Source: Clostridiales bacterium
GTDB taxonomy: Bacteria > Bacillota > Clostridia > Lachnospirales > Lachnospiraceae
Direction of reading: 5' to 3'
Assembly: GCA_020859985.1 (NCBI GenBank)
Contig: JAJBVD010000002.1
Location: forward strand, 36,039 to 100,038
DNA length: 64,000 bases
Below the pieces are notes generated by a model that had not been told where the DNA came from, ran no database searches, and saw only the letters and a program-made list of their open reading frames with translations. Positions 45,422 to 53,100 of this stretch are shown in pieces. How positions within the stretch are numbered: the first letter of the stretch is position 1; every line of letters begins with the position of its first letter. Both the position numbers and the translations under genes were made by a program.

Positions 45422-45521
45422 TCCGGCAGGGCAGATGTGGAAAAAGGCCCTGCCGGAACGATTTATTTTTCGAATTTGCAACGGGCTTTCGGGATGCTTT
45501 GAAGCCCGTCCTGTATTTTTT
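45422..45521 (+). terminator. Tandem terminator hairpins between binding-protein and permease genes
   Basis: First: a perfect 11-bp stem TCCGGCAGGGC/GCCCTGCCGGA, then ATTTATTTTT. Second: ACGGGCTT/AAGCCCGT, then CCTGTATTTTTTT, ending about 20 nt before the permease start. They probably reduce permease expression relative to the binding protein. Confidence 0.75.
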
Positions 45522-45539
45522 TCAGACGGGAGGATCAGA

Positions 45540-46274
45540 ATGTCAGGTATTTTTTCTGCAGCGGCTTGGCAAAAGGTATGGACATACCGGGCGACATTTT
45601 TACATGGCCTGGGTACGACGGTACAGACAGCGATCATCGCTATTCTTCTGGCGATGGCCATTGGCATTGTGCTCGGATTGTTTGCCACTGGGCATAATCG
45701 TGTGCTGAAAGCCATCTCGCGTATTTATGTGGAATTTGTTCAGAATACGCCAGTGATGCTGCAGCTCTGTTTCCTGTATTATGCTCTGGCGTTTTCCGGA
45801 CACAGCATCGGTATTATCCGTACCGGTATCGTATCGCTGGGTATCTACCATGGCGCTTACATGGCGGAAGTGATCCGCGCAGGCATCGAGGCGATTCCCA
45901 AAGGGCAGTTTGAGGCTGCGCAGTCGCAGGGATTCAATTACTTTGGCGAGATGTATTATATTATCCTTCCGCAGAGCATTAAAATTATTCTTCCGCCAAT
46001 GGTCAACCAGGTGGTGAATCTGATCAAGAATACTTCCTGTCTCTACATCATCGGCGGCACGGATCTGATTTCCCTGACATACAGCTTTGTGACCGGCGCG
46101 ACAACAGGCGGAGCGTATGGCCCCGCTTATCTGGTGAGCGGCACATTATTCTTTATCATCTGTTACCCGCTTTCAAAGCTTGCAAGTACCTGGGAGACCA
46201 GATTGAAGCAGAGAGACCAGAGAGTGACAGTGGCCGGACATGGCAGCACGGAAAAGGGGGTAGAAACCGCATGA
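45540..46274 (+). CDS. Amino acid ABC transporter permease (first subunit)
   Basis: HisM/GlnP-type membrane subunit, 244 residues, about five helices. The EAA-type coupling loop GIEAIPKGQFEAAQSQGFNY contacts the GlnQ-like ATPase, and YVEFVQNTPVMLQLCFLYYA is the usual N-terminal helix motif. The ATG at 45540 follows GGGAGGATCAGA; the upstream open frame lies in terminator sequence. It overlaps the next permease by 4 bp. Confidence 0.93.
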   Translation: MSGIFSAAAWQKVWTYRATFLHGLGTTVQTAIIAILLAMAIGIVLGLFATGHNRVLKAISRIYVEFVQNTPVMLQLCFLYYALAFSGHSIGIIRTGIVSLGIYHGAYMAEVIRAGIEAIPKGQFEAAQSQGFNYFGEMYYIILPQSIKIILPPMVNQVVNLIKNTSCLYIIGGTDLISLTYSFVTGATTGGAYGPAYLVSGTLFFIICYPLSKLASTWETRLKQRDQRVTVAGHGSTEKGVETA

Positions 46275-47053
46275 GTAATTTACAGGCAAGCCTTTCGATG
46301 CTGACCAATACAGCGATTTTGCAATATCTGATGAAAGGAGTTTTGTTTACTCTTATCATATCCGTGATCGCGGTTGGCTTTGGAATTCTGATCGGTTCTG
46401 TTCTTGCGCTTGTGCGCAATTACTGCAATTCCGGTAAAAATAAAATTTTTCGCTTTCTGGCCACCTTTTATATTGAAGTGTTCCGCAACACGCCTTTGCT
46501 GCTGTGGATCTTCATCTGTCTGGTGTTCTGTCCGACTCCCGGTTTTCTGAACCGCAAGATGTTCGGGCTGAATTCCGCGGCGGATGTGAAGCTTCTTTTT
46601 AAGGGAGCGGTTGCACTGGTGCTGTTTACTTCATCGGTAATCGCGGAAATAGTACGCGGCGGATTAAATTCTGTGGCGCAGGGGCAGTTTGAGGCTGGAC
46701 ATTCACAGGGATTCAATACCGTGCAGATCATGATCTACATCATTCTTCCGCAGGCCTACCGGAACATCATTCCGACGCTGCTCTCGCAGGTGATCACGAC
46801 CATCAAGGACTCCTCTTATCTGGCAAACGTTGCGGTCATTGAACTGATGGCGCGTACCAAGCAGATCATGAGCTCGGCGAACCGCTATAACGGGACAGGA
46901 GTCATCAATGTGTCTGATGTTTTCGTATTGTTCGGCTTTGCCTGTGTGATTTATTTTGTGATCAATTTTACTTTGTCCTGCGTTGTACGTCATATGCAAA
47001 AACGTATGAAACAGGGTGCGAAGCGCCCGGCGGACGTAGTGACAGCGGAGTGA
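46271..47053 (+). CDS. Amino acid ABC transporter permease (second subunit)
   Basis: 260-residue partner permease. Contains FYIEVFRNTPLLLWIFICLV, the coupling loop GLNSVAQGQFEAGHSQGFNT and ILPQAYRNIIPTLLSQVITT. The ATGA overlap with the preceding gene indicates translational coupling and a heteromeric permease. Charged C-terminus (KRMKQGAKRP). Confidence 0.93.
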   Translation: MSNLQASLSMLTNTAILQYLMKGVLFTLIISVIAVGFGILIGSVLALVRNYCNSGKNKIFRFLATFYIEVFRNTPLLLWIFICLVFCPTPGFLNRKMFGLNSAADVKLLFKGAVALVLFTSSVIAEIVRGGLNSVAQGQFEAGHSQGFNTVQIMIYIILPQAYRNIIPTLLSQVITTIKDSSYLANVAVIELMARTKQIMSSANRYNGTGVINVSDVFVLFGFACVIYFVINFTLSCVVRHMQKRMKQGAKRPADVVTAE

Positions 47054-47103
47054 TTTGTTTCTGATTCAGATATGCGCATGTGCGGAATGTTCGGGAGGTT
47101 TTT

Positions 47104-47712
47104 ATGGATCATTATGTGATTACGATTTCGAGAGAATTTGCTTCACTGGGGCGCACGGTGGCACAGAGACTGTCGGAAAAGCTGGGCGTGGAATTCTGGG
47201 ACAGAGATATTGTGGAAGCGGCCGCAAAACGCACCGGCCATTCTGTTTCCCTGATCAGTGATGAGGAAGAAACGGCGAAAAGCTCTTTTTTCCTGCGTAA
47301 AAAAGACAGGATGAGCCTGACGACCTATAATATCAACGATGAGATTTTTGAGACGGAGAAAAATATCATTCTGGATGCCGCTTCTAAAAGCTCCTGTATT
47401 ATTGTAGGACGCTGCGCGGATTACATTCTGCGGGATTTTCCGCGGCACTTAAGTGTATATATTTACGCTCCGTATGAGGCAAGACTTCGAAACTGTGTGG
47501 ACACGCTGATGATGGATGAAAAAACGGCGAGGCGGATGATCCGTGAGGTCGATATGGCCCGCACGTATTATCAGAGAAAATATTGCCCGGAGGTGCGGTC
47601 TCCGCGCGACTGCAGCGCACTGATGATAGACAGTTCGAGATTTGGCGTTGAGGGGACGGCGGAGGTGATCGTACAGGCTCTGAATGCGATGCCGGAAAAT
47701 AAGAATGTTTGA
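47104..47712 (+). CDS. Cytidylate kinase-like family protein
   Basis: 202-residue P-loop-type protein of the family annotated as cytidylate-kinase-like. N-terminal YVITISREFASLGRTVAQRL, central SSCIIVGRCADYILRD and YAPYEARLRNCV, C-terminal CSALMIDSSRFGVEGTAEVI. The phosphate loop is not the GPSGSGKS of true Cmk (the sequence is SREFASLGR), so nucleotide kinase activity is uncertain. It begins 50 bp after the permease with GGGAGG and may be cotranscribed with the transporter. Confidence 0.82.
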   Translation: MDHYVITISREFASLGRTVAQRLSEKLGVEFWDRDIVEAAAKRTGHSVSLISDEEETAKSSFFLRKKDRMSLTTYNINDEIFETEKNIILDAASKSSCIIVGRCADYILRDFPRHLSVYIYAPYEARLRNCVDTLMMDEKTARRMIREVDMARTYYQRKYCPEVRSPRDCSALMIDSSRFGVEGTAEVIVQALNAMPENKNV

Positions 47713-47753
47713 AACGTTTCAGAACAGATACGAATGTTTCACAAAAGAACAAT

Positions 47754-47782
47754 TTGCAAAATTATGTTTATTATGGTATGAT
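47754..47782 (+). promoter_or_regulatory. Promoter of the loaP leader
   Basis: TTGCAA and TATGAT with 17-bp spacing and a TG before the -10, about 220 bp before loaP. The intervening leader holds a micro-ORF and a terminator. Confidence 0.6.
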
Positions 47783-47808
47783 TCCCTATAATGTTGGAGG
47801 TCATTGCC

Positions 47809-47835
47809 ATGATTCGAATTGTAATCATCGGATAA
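47809..47835 (+). CDS. Candidate 8-residue leader peptide upstream of loaP
   Basis: ATG follows TTGGAGG by 8 nt and is followed by eight sense codons in total, reading MIRIVIIG and rich in isoleucine, then TAA. It ends 15 nt before a terminator. It may be a leader peptide coupling translation to termination; it could also be a chance reading frame behind a good ribosome site. Confidence 0.4.
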   Translation: MIRIVIIG

Positions 47836-47850
47836 CAATGGATTGGATTG

Positions 47851-47882
47851 AGCAGGCATTTCGCGAGAAAAGCCTGCTTTTT
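47851..47882 (+). terminator. Leader terminator before loaP
   Basis: AGCAGGC pairs with GCCTGCT across a 14-nt loop, followed by TTTTTGC. It lies between the promoter and loaP, so loaP expression requires read-through or another start. Confidence 0.7.
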
Positions 47883-48002
47883 GCGCGCAGAGTCTGACAG
47901 GGCGTTTTGTCGCATATCCAATGGATGGGGATGGCAATGCAGCTGCTTGATTGGGCACAAGCGGAAAAAACTGACTTCACCGCGATGAGGAGGATGTTAC
48001 TT

Positions 48003-48512
48003 TTGTGGTACGTGATGCAGGTTCAGACGGGTTCAGAAGAAAAAATACAGCTGCAGTGCGCAAGGCTGATTTCAGATACCGTACTTCACAAATGTTTTAT
48101 TCCGTACTTTAAAGAGCAGAGAAAGCTTCATGGAGAATGGAAGCTATTGAAAAAGATTCTTTTTCCCGGTTATGTTTTTATGATTACAGATGCGCCGGAG
48201 GATCTTTGGTATGAACTGAAAAAGGTACAGGGGCTTACAAAGCTGCTGTCAACGGATGGAGAGATGATCCCGCTTTCCGGTGAAAAGGTAGAGTTTTTGC
48301 TTCGCTTTGGCGGAGAGGAACAGGTAGTGGAAATATCCAAAGGTATTTTCGAAGGATCAAAGGTTAAAATCATTTCCGGCCCTCTGGTGGGTAAAGAGGG
48401 GTTGATTAAAAAGATTGATTATCATAAGAGAAAAGCAACGCTGGAGGTCGATATGTTTGGACGAAAGCAGGTCATTCGTCTGGGACTGGAGGTACAGATG
48501 GAAAAGGCTTGA
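48003..48512 (+). CDS. loaP: NusG-family antiterminator LoaP
   Basis: Specialised NusG paralogue that lets RNA polymerase pass terminators in selected operons. 169 residues. The NGN domain begins WYVMQVQTGSEEKIQLQ and contains KKILFPGYVFMIT; the C-terminal KOW motif is GSKVKIISGPLVGKEGLI. I use TTG at 48003, 9 nt after AGGAGG, which puts WYV at the start as in other LoaP proteins; an ATG at 47994 touches the ribosome site and is less likely. Only one gene, the phosphatase-CbiD fusion, follows before a convergent gene. Confidence 0.87.
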   Translation: MWYVMQVQTGSEEKIQLQCARLISDTVLHKCFIPYFKEQRKLHGEWKLLKKILFPGYVFMITDAPEDLWYELKKVQGLTKLLSTDGEMIPLSGEKVEFLLRFGGEEQVVEISKGIFEGSKVKIISGPLVGKEGLIKKIDYHKRKATLEVDMFGRKQVIRLGLEVQMEKA

Positions 48513-48535
48513 TCCGGCGTGCAGACGGAGGGTAT

Positions 48536-50533
48536 ATGGAGATTTTTCTGATCCGGCATGGTACTACGGCGGGCAATCTGGAACAGCGTTATGTCGGTAC
48601 GACGGATGAGCCGCTTACAAAGGATTCGTCTGTCCATCTGGAGGAGAACAGGAGTGCGTATCCATGTGCTGCTATGGTCTTTTCGAGCCCGCTGAGACGA
48701 TGTGTACAGACGGCGAAGCTTTTATATCCGGAGGCAGATATTCTTCCTCTGAAGGGGCTGAGGGAATGTGATTTTGGAGAGTTCGAGTATAAGAATTATA
48801 TGGAGCTTCAAAGTGATGCGCGCTATCAGGCCTGGATTGACAGCAGCGGTACGATCGCTTTTCCCGGAGGAGAGAGCAGGGAACAGTTCGCAGATCGCTG
48901 CTGTGAGGCATTTCGGGAAGGATGTGCACGGGCAAAGAGGGCTGGTATAAAGCAAGTGGCTTTTGTCGTACACGGTGGAACTATTATGGCAATTCTGGAT
49001 CGATTTTCTTCCCCACATCGGGATTATTTCGAATGGCAGGTAAAGAATGCGGAAGGATTTGCGTGTCGGCTGAATCTGAAGGAACGGGACAGGTTTGCCG
49101 ATATTGACAATCCGGGTATCATGACAGACGGGCGCTCTGGCGGCGATGTTATGTGTCTTTCGGATATTCGCACGATTCCTGCGCCTCCGGCACTTACCGG
49201 GATCGAGCACCAGTATGTTATGAAGAAGAACAAAAAGCTGCGCTGCGGTTATACAACGGGAAGCTGCGCAGCCGCCGCATCGAAAGCAGCTGTTGAAATG
49301 CTGCTGTCAGGCAGGATCTGCTTTCATGCTGATCTGCTGACTCCGAAGGGAATTCGTCTGCATTTGCCGGTTGAGGCACAGAAAATCACAGAAGAATATG
49401 CTTCCTGTGCGGTAAAAAAATATAGCGGGGATGATCCGGACGCGACGGACGGGATTCTTGTGTATGCAAGAGCGGAATATATGCGGGATGATTTTGCATT
49501 CGGCAAAGAAAACGCGGGAAATGGAACAAAAGGAGAAGGAGATTTTTGTCATATTTTTATAGATGGCGGCATCGGAGTGGGACGCGTCACCAAAGCGGGG
49601 CTGGAACAGCCTGTAGGTGCTGCGGCTATCAACCGCGTTCCCCGCGAGATGATCAGGAGGGAAGCGGAGAATGTCTGTGAACTCTATGAGTATCGCGGTG
49701 GAGTGAAAATTACGATCTCCGTGCCGGAAGGCGAGGAGATTGCGAAGCGGACATTCAATCCGCACCTGGGAATTGTTGGAGGTATTTCCATTCTGGGTAC
49801 AAGCGGAATCGTTGTGCCGATGAGTGAAGAAGCGCTGATAGCGAGCATTCGTGTTGAAATGAAGCAGAGGGTGGAACAGGGTGAGCAGTATATTCTCATC
49901 ACACCGGGCAATTATGGTGCGGATTTTATACGGAGAGAGACATCCCGGCAGACTTTGTCCGAAAGTCCGGCAGAACCTGCCGGGGTATGTTCTGGTTCCG
50001 GAGAGAATCATCTGACAGAGGATTCTTTCGGATATCGCAGCCTCAATGCGGAGGATTCCATGAAGTGCAGCAATTATGTCGGAGAGACGCTGGATATTGC
50101 GGAAGAACTGGGCGTGAAGGGAATCCTGTTTGTTGCGCATATCGGAAAATTTATCAAGGTTTCCGGAGGCATTATGAACACGCATTCGGCACATGCCGAC
50201 TGCCGCGCCGAGTTGATGGCGGCGCAGGCTGCGCGCGCCGGGGCTTCATCTGAAATCGTAAGGAGACTTCTTGACACCAACACAACGGAAGAAGCGGTCG
50301 GTATTCTGGCAGAGACCGACATGCTGGAACCGACAATGGCAGAGGTGACACGCCGGATTCAATTTCACCTGCAGAAGCACTGCAGGGGTGCACTTCAGAC
50401 AGAAGTCATTTTGTTTTCAAACCAGCAAGGGTATCTTGGCGAAACGGACGGCGCCGACGCCATGGCAGAGAAAATCATGGAGCAGGAACGCATACATTCT
50501 TCAGCAGGGCAGGATTTGCATACAACAATATAA
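48536..50533 (+). CDS. cbiD: Fusion of histidine phosphatase (CobC-like) and cobalt-precorrin-5B C1-methyltransferase CbiD
   Basis: 665 residues in two parts. Residues 1 to about 205 are a histidine phosphatase: FLIRHGTTAGNLEQRYVGTT with Arg7-His8, FSSPLRRCVQTAKLL, GLRECDFGEFEYKNY and VVHGGTIM. This resembles alpha-ribazole phosphatase of the nucleotide-loop branch. Residues about 229-650 are CbiD, which methylates C1 of cobalt-precorrin-5B in anaerobic cobalamin synthesis: LRCGYTTGSCAAAASKAA, FIDGGIGVGRVTKAGL, FNPHLGIVGGISILGTSGIV, KCSNYVGETLDIAEELG and FIKVSGGIMNTHSAHAD. A polar insertion at about 465-508 splits CbiD after PGNYGADF. The ATG follows GGAGGG. No other cobalamin gene is nearby. 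Confidence 0.9.
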   Translation: MEIFLIRHGTTAGNLEQRYVGTTDEPLTKDSSVHLEENRSAYPCAAMVFSSPLRRCVQTAKLLYPEADILPLKGLRECDFGEFEYKNYMELQSDARYQAWIDSSGTIAFPGGESREQFADRCCEAFREGCARAKRAGIKQVAFVVHGGTIMAILDRFSSPHRDYFEWQVKNAEGFACRLNLKERDRFADIDNPGIMTDGRSGGDVMCLSDIRTIPAPPALTGIEHQYVMKKNKKLRCGYTTGSCAAAASKAAVEMLLSGRICFHADLLTPKGIRLHLPVEAQKITEEYASCAVKKYSGDDPDATDGILVYARAEYMRDDFAFGKENAGNGTKGEGDFCHIFIDGGIGVGRVTKAGLEQPVGAAAINRVPREMIRREAENVCELYEYRGGVKITISVPEGEEIAKRTFNPHLGIVGGISILGTSGIVVPMSEEALIASIRVEMKQRVEQGEQYILITPGNYGADFIRRETSRQTLSESPAEPAGVCSGSGENHLTEDSFGYRSLNAEDSMKCSNYVGETLDIAEELGVKGILFVAHIGKFIKVSGGIMNTHSAHADCRAELMAAQAARAGASSEIVRRLLDTNTTEEAVGILAETDMLEPTMAEVTRRIQFHLQKHCRGALQTEVILFSNQQGYLGETDGADAMAEKIMEQERIHSSAGQDLHTTI

Positions 50534-50595
50534 TAAATACTCTCTGCAATATGCTTTGCTTATAGTTGTCCCACTCTGTATGCGGGATATAAAAA

Positions 50596-51453
50596 TCATT
50601 GGCAACAAATATTCAGGTATTTCATAAGCTTTGGAAGCACGGCGGCGCCGTCCTTCAGTCCCAGCTCATAAACGGCCTGCAGCTTGGATGGATCGCTCTC
50701 AATGCGCCCAATCTCGATAGGAGAGGAAGGGCGGATGACAAACGCATGTCCATCTGCTTCCTGTTCTTTTAAGGCCTCCACGGACTCATTGTAAACCATA
50801 TGCCTCCGGGTCAGATGTTCTTCAAGCCCCGGATATTTTCTGTAAAACATATGGATCAGTCTGCGGGACATGGGCTTCTTGCGGTAGGAGAGATCGCGGG
50901 TCAGCACGACGATCAGCCGGTCATAGCCATTTGACTGCAGCCAACGGAACGGAATGCTGTCTGAAATACCGCCGTCCAGATAGCAGTGCTCGCCCAACTG
51001 TACAGGCTTTGACACAAACGGCATGGAAGCAGAAGCGCGCAGGACGTCCATCTGCTGATAAACGCTGCGGATGCGCACATACTTGGGCTTGCCGGATTCT
51101 ACCTCCGTGACTACGGCATAGAATGGTATATGCTCTGCGGCTTTCTGATAAGCGGCATCGTCAAATACATCCAGTTCATAGGGAACATCGTGGTATGCAT
51201 ATTCTGTACTGATAATATTGCCCTCTTTGATCAGGGGAAGTATTCCCATATAATGCGGGTCATGATTGAAACGCTTATTGTAGCGGATCACACGGCCATT
51301 CTGCCCGGACAGGTAATTTACGCCGAACAGTGCGCCGGCCGATACACCGATCGCGCCGTTGATCGGGATCTCATGCTCCATCATCACATCAAGGATGCCT
51401 GCGGTATACATGCCGCGCATGGCACCGCCCTCCAGTACAAGACCTGTTTTCAT
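50596..51453 (-). CDS. Patatin-like phospholipase
   Basis: Predicted acyl hydrolase with a Ser-Asp dyad, 285 residues. The oxyanion loop is LVLEGGAMRGMYTAGIL, the nucleophile elbow GVSAG has Ser38, and the dyad Asp160 is in YLDGGISDSIP. The C-terminus is charged and lacks membrane helices. It resembles the YjjU-type bacterial patatins. It is monocistronic and converges on the cbiD fusion; substrate unknown. Confidence 0.9.
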   Translation of the reverse strand: MKTGLVLEGGAMRGMYTAGILDVMMEHEIPINGAIGVSAGALFGVNYLSGQNGRVIRYNKRFNHDPHYMGILPLIKEGNIISTEYAYHDVPYELDVFDDAAYQKAAEHIPFYAVVTEVESGKPKYVRIRSVYQQMDVLRASASMPFVSKPVQLGEHCYLDGGISDSIPFRWLQSNGYDRLIVVLTRDLSYRKKPMSRRLIHMFYRKYPGLEEHLTRRHMVYNESVEALKEQEADGHAFVIRPSSPIEIGRIESDPSKLQAVYELGLKDGAAVLPKLMKYLNICCQ

Positions 51454-51573
51454 TGTATGTTCACCTTTCCTCTTTCCAATCTTTCATGCCCGCTTCGCAG
51501 ATAATTCTGTTTCCCAATTTTAGCACGATTGTTAAAAACTGTAAACCGGGAGAATTCTTTTGTAAAAAAATGA

Positions 51574-51602
51574 TTGACTTTTATTCTTTTATGGCATATT
51601 AT
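51574..51602 (+). promoter_or_regulatory. Promoter of the locus-2 antisense RNA
   Basis: TTGACT and TATTAT with 17-bp spacing on the plus strand, directed toward the minus-strand toxin gene. No protein-coding frame follows before the terminator at 51647. Confidence 0.7.
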
Positions 51603-51613
51603 AAATGAAACTG

Positions 51614-51638
51614 AGAAACACAGTGACGCCATGTGGCA
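51614..51638. repeat. Antitoxin-side direct repeats of locus 2
   Basis: A 14-nt unit (51614-51627) and an 11-nt unit (51628-51638). Each differs at one base from its partner at 51785-51798 and 51806-51816; both changes are G for A and keep RNA pairing as G-U. Confidence 0.8.
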
Positions 51639-51646
51639 CAAAATCG

Positions 51647-51678
51647 AAAACCCCAGAGGAGCGGCCCTCTGGGGTTTT
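51647..51678. terminator. Shared two-way terminator of toxin-antitoxin-like locus 2
   Basis: A perfect 13-bp stem AAAACCCCAGAGG/CCTCTGGGGTTTT with loop AGCGGC. It shares the CCCAGAG core and layout with the locus-1 hairpin. Confidence 0.8.
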
Positions 51679-51720
51679 CTCGCTCGTTACGGTGAGCTGG
51701 TCCGTTCAGGCTGTTGTCAT

Positions 51721-51810
51721 CTAATTATTTCTGCCCAGCCATTTGCTTATGTAATTGCCAATCACACTCGCTACGACAGAAATAAGAAACACAATGACTA
51801 TATCCGCCAT
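51721..51810 (-). CDS. 29-residue hydrophobic peptide, candidate type I toxin (copy 2)
   Basis: Micro-gene with a near-ideal AAGGAGGTGATGCCAT before ATG. The product starts MADIVIVFLISVVASVIG and ends NYISKWLGRNN: one membrane helix and a basic/polar tail. It is homologous by eye to the peptide at 33669 (F-L-x-S-V-x-A-x5-Y-I-x-K-W). The start codon lies in the palindrome GCCATATGGC. The mRNA would start near 51848 and end at the shared terminator, about 200 nt. I cannot name its family with certainty; toxicity is inferred from the module layout. Confidence 0.75.
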   Translation of the reverse strand: MADIVIVFLISVVASVIGNYISKWLGRNN

Positions 51811-51816
51811 ATGGCA
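51785..51816. repeat. Toxin-side direct repeats of locus 2
   Basis: AGAAACACAATGAC (51785-51798, early coding region) and GCCATATGGCA (51806-51816, start codon and spacer), separated by 7 nt that are absent from the antitoxin-side copy. The antisense RNA would loop out those 7 nt when paired. Confidence 0.8.
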
Positions 51817-51854
51817 TCACCTCCTTCCTAGTGGAATGAGTCGACGACAGTGAT

Positions 51855-51883
51855 ACTATATCACATGAAGATGAATTATTCAA
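51855..51883 (-). promoter_or_regulatory. Promoter of toxin copy 2
   Basis: On the minus strand TTGAAT and TATAGT with 17-bp spacing, about 45 bp upstream of the toxin start codon. Confidence 0.6.
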
Positions 51884-52010
51884 TATAAATATTATATAAC
51901 TATTTAGAAACGACACATAACAAATGAAAAAAACATTATTCTGCCCCACTTCGATAAATAATTCAAAATTTTTTAATGGCAAATTTGGTGAGATTCAAAA
52001 CAAATAATTC

Positions 52011-52039
52011 TTGACACAGGCTCCAAATATCCATATCAT
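52011..52039 (+). promoter_or_regulatory. Promoter of psuK-psuG
   Basis: TTGACA and TATCAT with 17-bp spacing, about 70 bp before psuK. The stretch between the toxin promoter and this one (about 51884-52010) is AT-rich and shows nothing I can name. Confidence 0.65.
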
Positions 52040-52108
52040 TCAAGAGGATATTCCGCATCTTCAAAAGAATAAACGACTGCCTTGAACGATGCGGGTTGGG
52101 AGAGAAAA

Positions 52109-53065
52109 ATGACGGAAGAAAAAGAACCATGTACAATGGGAACATGTCCTTCGGAAGCCCCGATAGCGGTCGTTGGCGCAGTGAACATGGATATTTGCGG
52201 GATGCCGTATCAGCCTTTGGTAAGTGCTGATTCCAATCCCGGCAGGGTGTCCCTGTCAATGGGCGGTGTGGGGCGCAACATTGCTCACAATCTTGCCCTG
52301 CTTGGCCAGCCGGTATCTCTGGTCACGGTTTTTGGGGATGATGGTAACGGACAGAGAATTCAGGAACATCTTGAGAAGCTGGGGATAAATTTAAACAGCG
52401 CCCGGACGGTCAGTGGGGCGTCTACCTCATGCTATGTTTTTATCACGGACGAAAAGGGTGAGATGCAGCTTGCTGTTTCGGACATGGGCATCTATAAATA
52501 TATGACGCCGCAGTTTATGGAGAAACGCCTGGAAGCACTCAACCGGTCCTGCCTTTGTGTGATCGATACAAATCTGCCGCAGGAGACGATTGTATATCTT
52601 GCAGAGCATCTGCAGGTTCCCATTTTCGCGGATCCGGTGTCTACGGCGAAAATGCATAAGCTGGAGGGGATTCTTGGCCATATACATACTTTGAAGCCCA
52701 ATCGGCTGGAAGCGGAATTTTTAAGCGGAGTCAGGATTACAGATGAATTGTCTTTAAGGAAGGCAGCCGATGTTCTGCTTGATAAAGGGATCGAAAATGT
52801 GTATATTACCCTTGGAGCGAATGGTGTTCTTTGCGCAGGCAGGGACCGGATGCTTCTGATTCCCGGAATTCGGACGAATGTGCGCAGTGCGACAGGCGGA
52901 GGGGATTGCTTTATGGCCGGACTTGCTTACGCGTATCGCGCTGGACTTTCTTCGGAAGAAGCAGCGCGGCTGGCGCTGGCAGCCGGAGCAATCTGCGCGG
53001 AAAGTGATCAGACGATCAATGAGGAGCTGAGTGTACAGATGATGTATGAAAGGGCGGGTTTTTGA
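52109..53065 (+). CDS. psuK: PfkB-family kinase, probable pseudouridine kinase
   Basis: Would phosphorylate pseudouridine to pseudouridine 5'-phosphate in the cytosol. 318 residues of ribokinase fold: N-terminal IAVVGAVNMDICGMPYQPL, the first signature GGVGRNIAHNLALLG, and the catalytic block SATGGGDCFMAGLAYAYRAG with the anion-hole GGGD and Asp base. The specific assignment comes from the adjoining psuG, 35 bp downstream, and fits the PsuK branch in length. The ATG at 52109 follows GGGAG; an upstream TTG lacks a site. Confidence 0.9.
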   Translation: MTEEKEPCTMGTCPSEAPIAVVGAVNMDICGMPYQPLVSADSNPGRVSLSMGGVGRNIAHNLALLGQPVSLVTVFGDDGNGQRIQEHLEKLGINLNSARTVSGASTSCYVFITDEKGEMQLAVSDMGIYKYMTPQFMEKRLEALNRSCLCVIDTNLPQETIVYLAEHLQVPIFADPVSTAKMHKLEGILGHIHTLKPNRLEAEFLSGVRITDELSLRKAADVLLDKGIENVYITLGANGVLCAGRDRMLLIPGIRTNVRSATGGGDCFMAGLAYAYRAGLSSEEAARLALAAGAICAESDQTINEELSVQMMYERAGF

Positions 53066-53100
53066 AAAAAACAATATATACGAATCAGGAGGAAACGATT

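Larger units (their letters stand above)
51609..51684 (+). ncRNA. Candidate antisense antitoxin RNA of locus 2
   Basis: Predicted transcript of about 75 nt from the promoter at 51574 to the shared hairpin at 51647-51678. It carries AGAAACACAGTGAC and GCCATGTGGCA back to back (51614-51638). Both are complementary to the toxin mRNA, the second across its start codon and SD spacer. Ends are estimates. Confidence 0.65.

Noticed and set aside
47907..48002. An N-terminal extension of LoaP
   Set aside because: LoaP and NusG proteins begin at the WYV segment; the TTG at 48003 has the correct ribosome-site spacing.
51806..51816. GCCATATGGCA alone as proof of antisense pairing
   Set aside because: It is palindromic and could recur by self-complementarity; the claim rests mainly on the non-palindromic 14-nt repeat beside it and the 18-nt repeat of locus 1.
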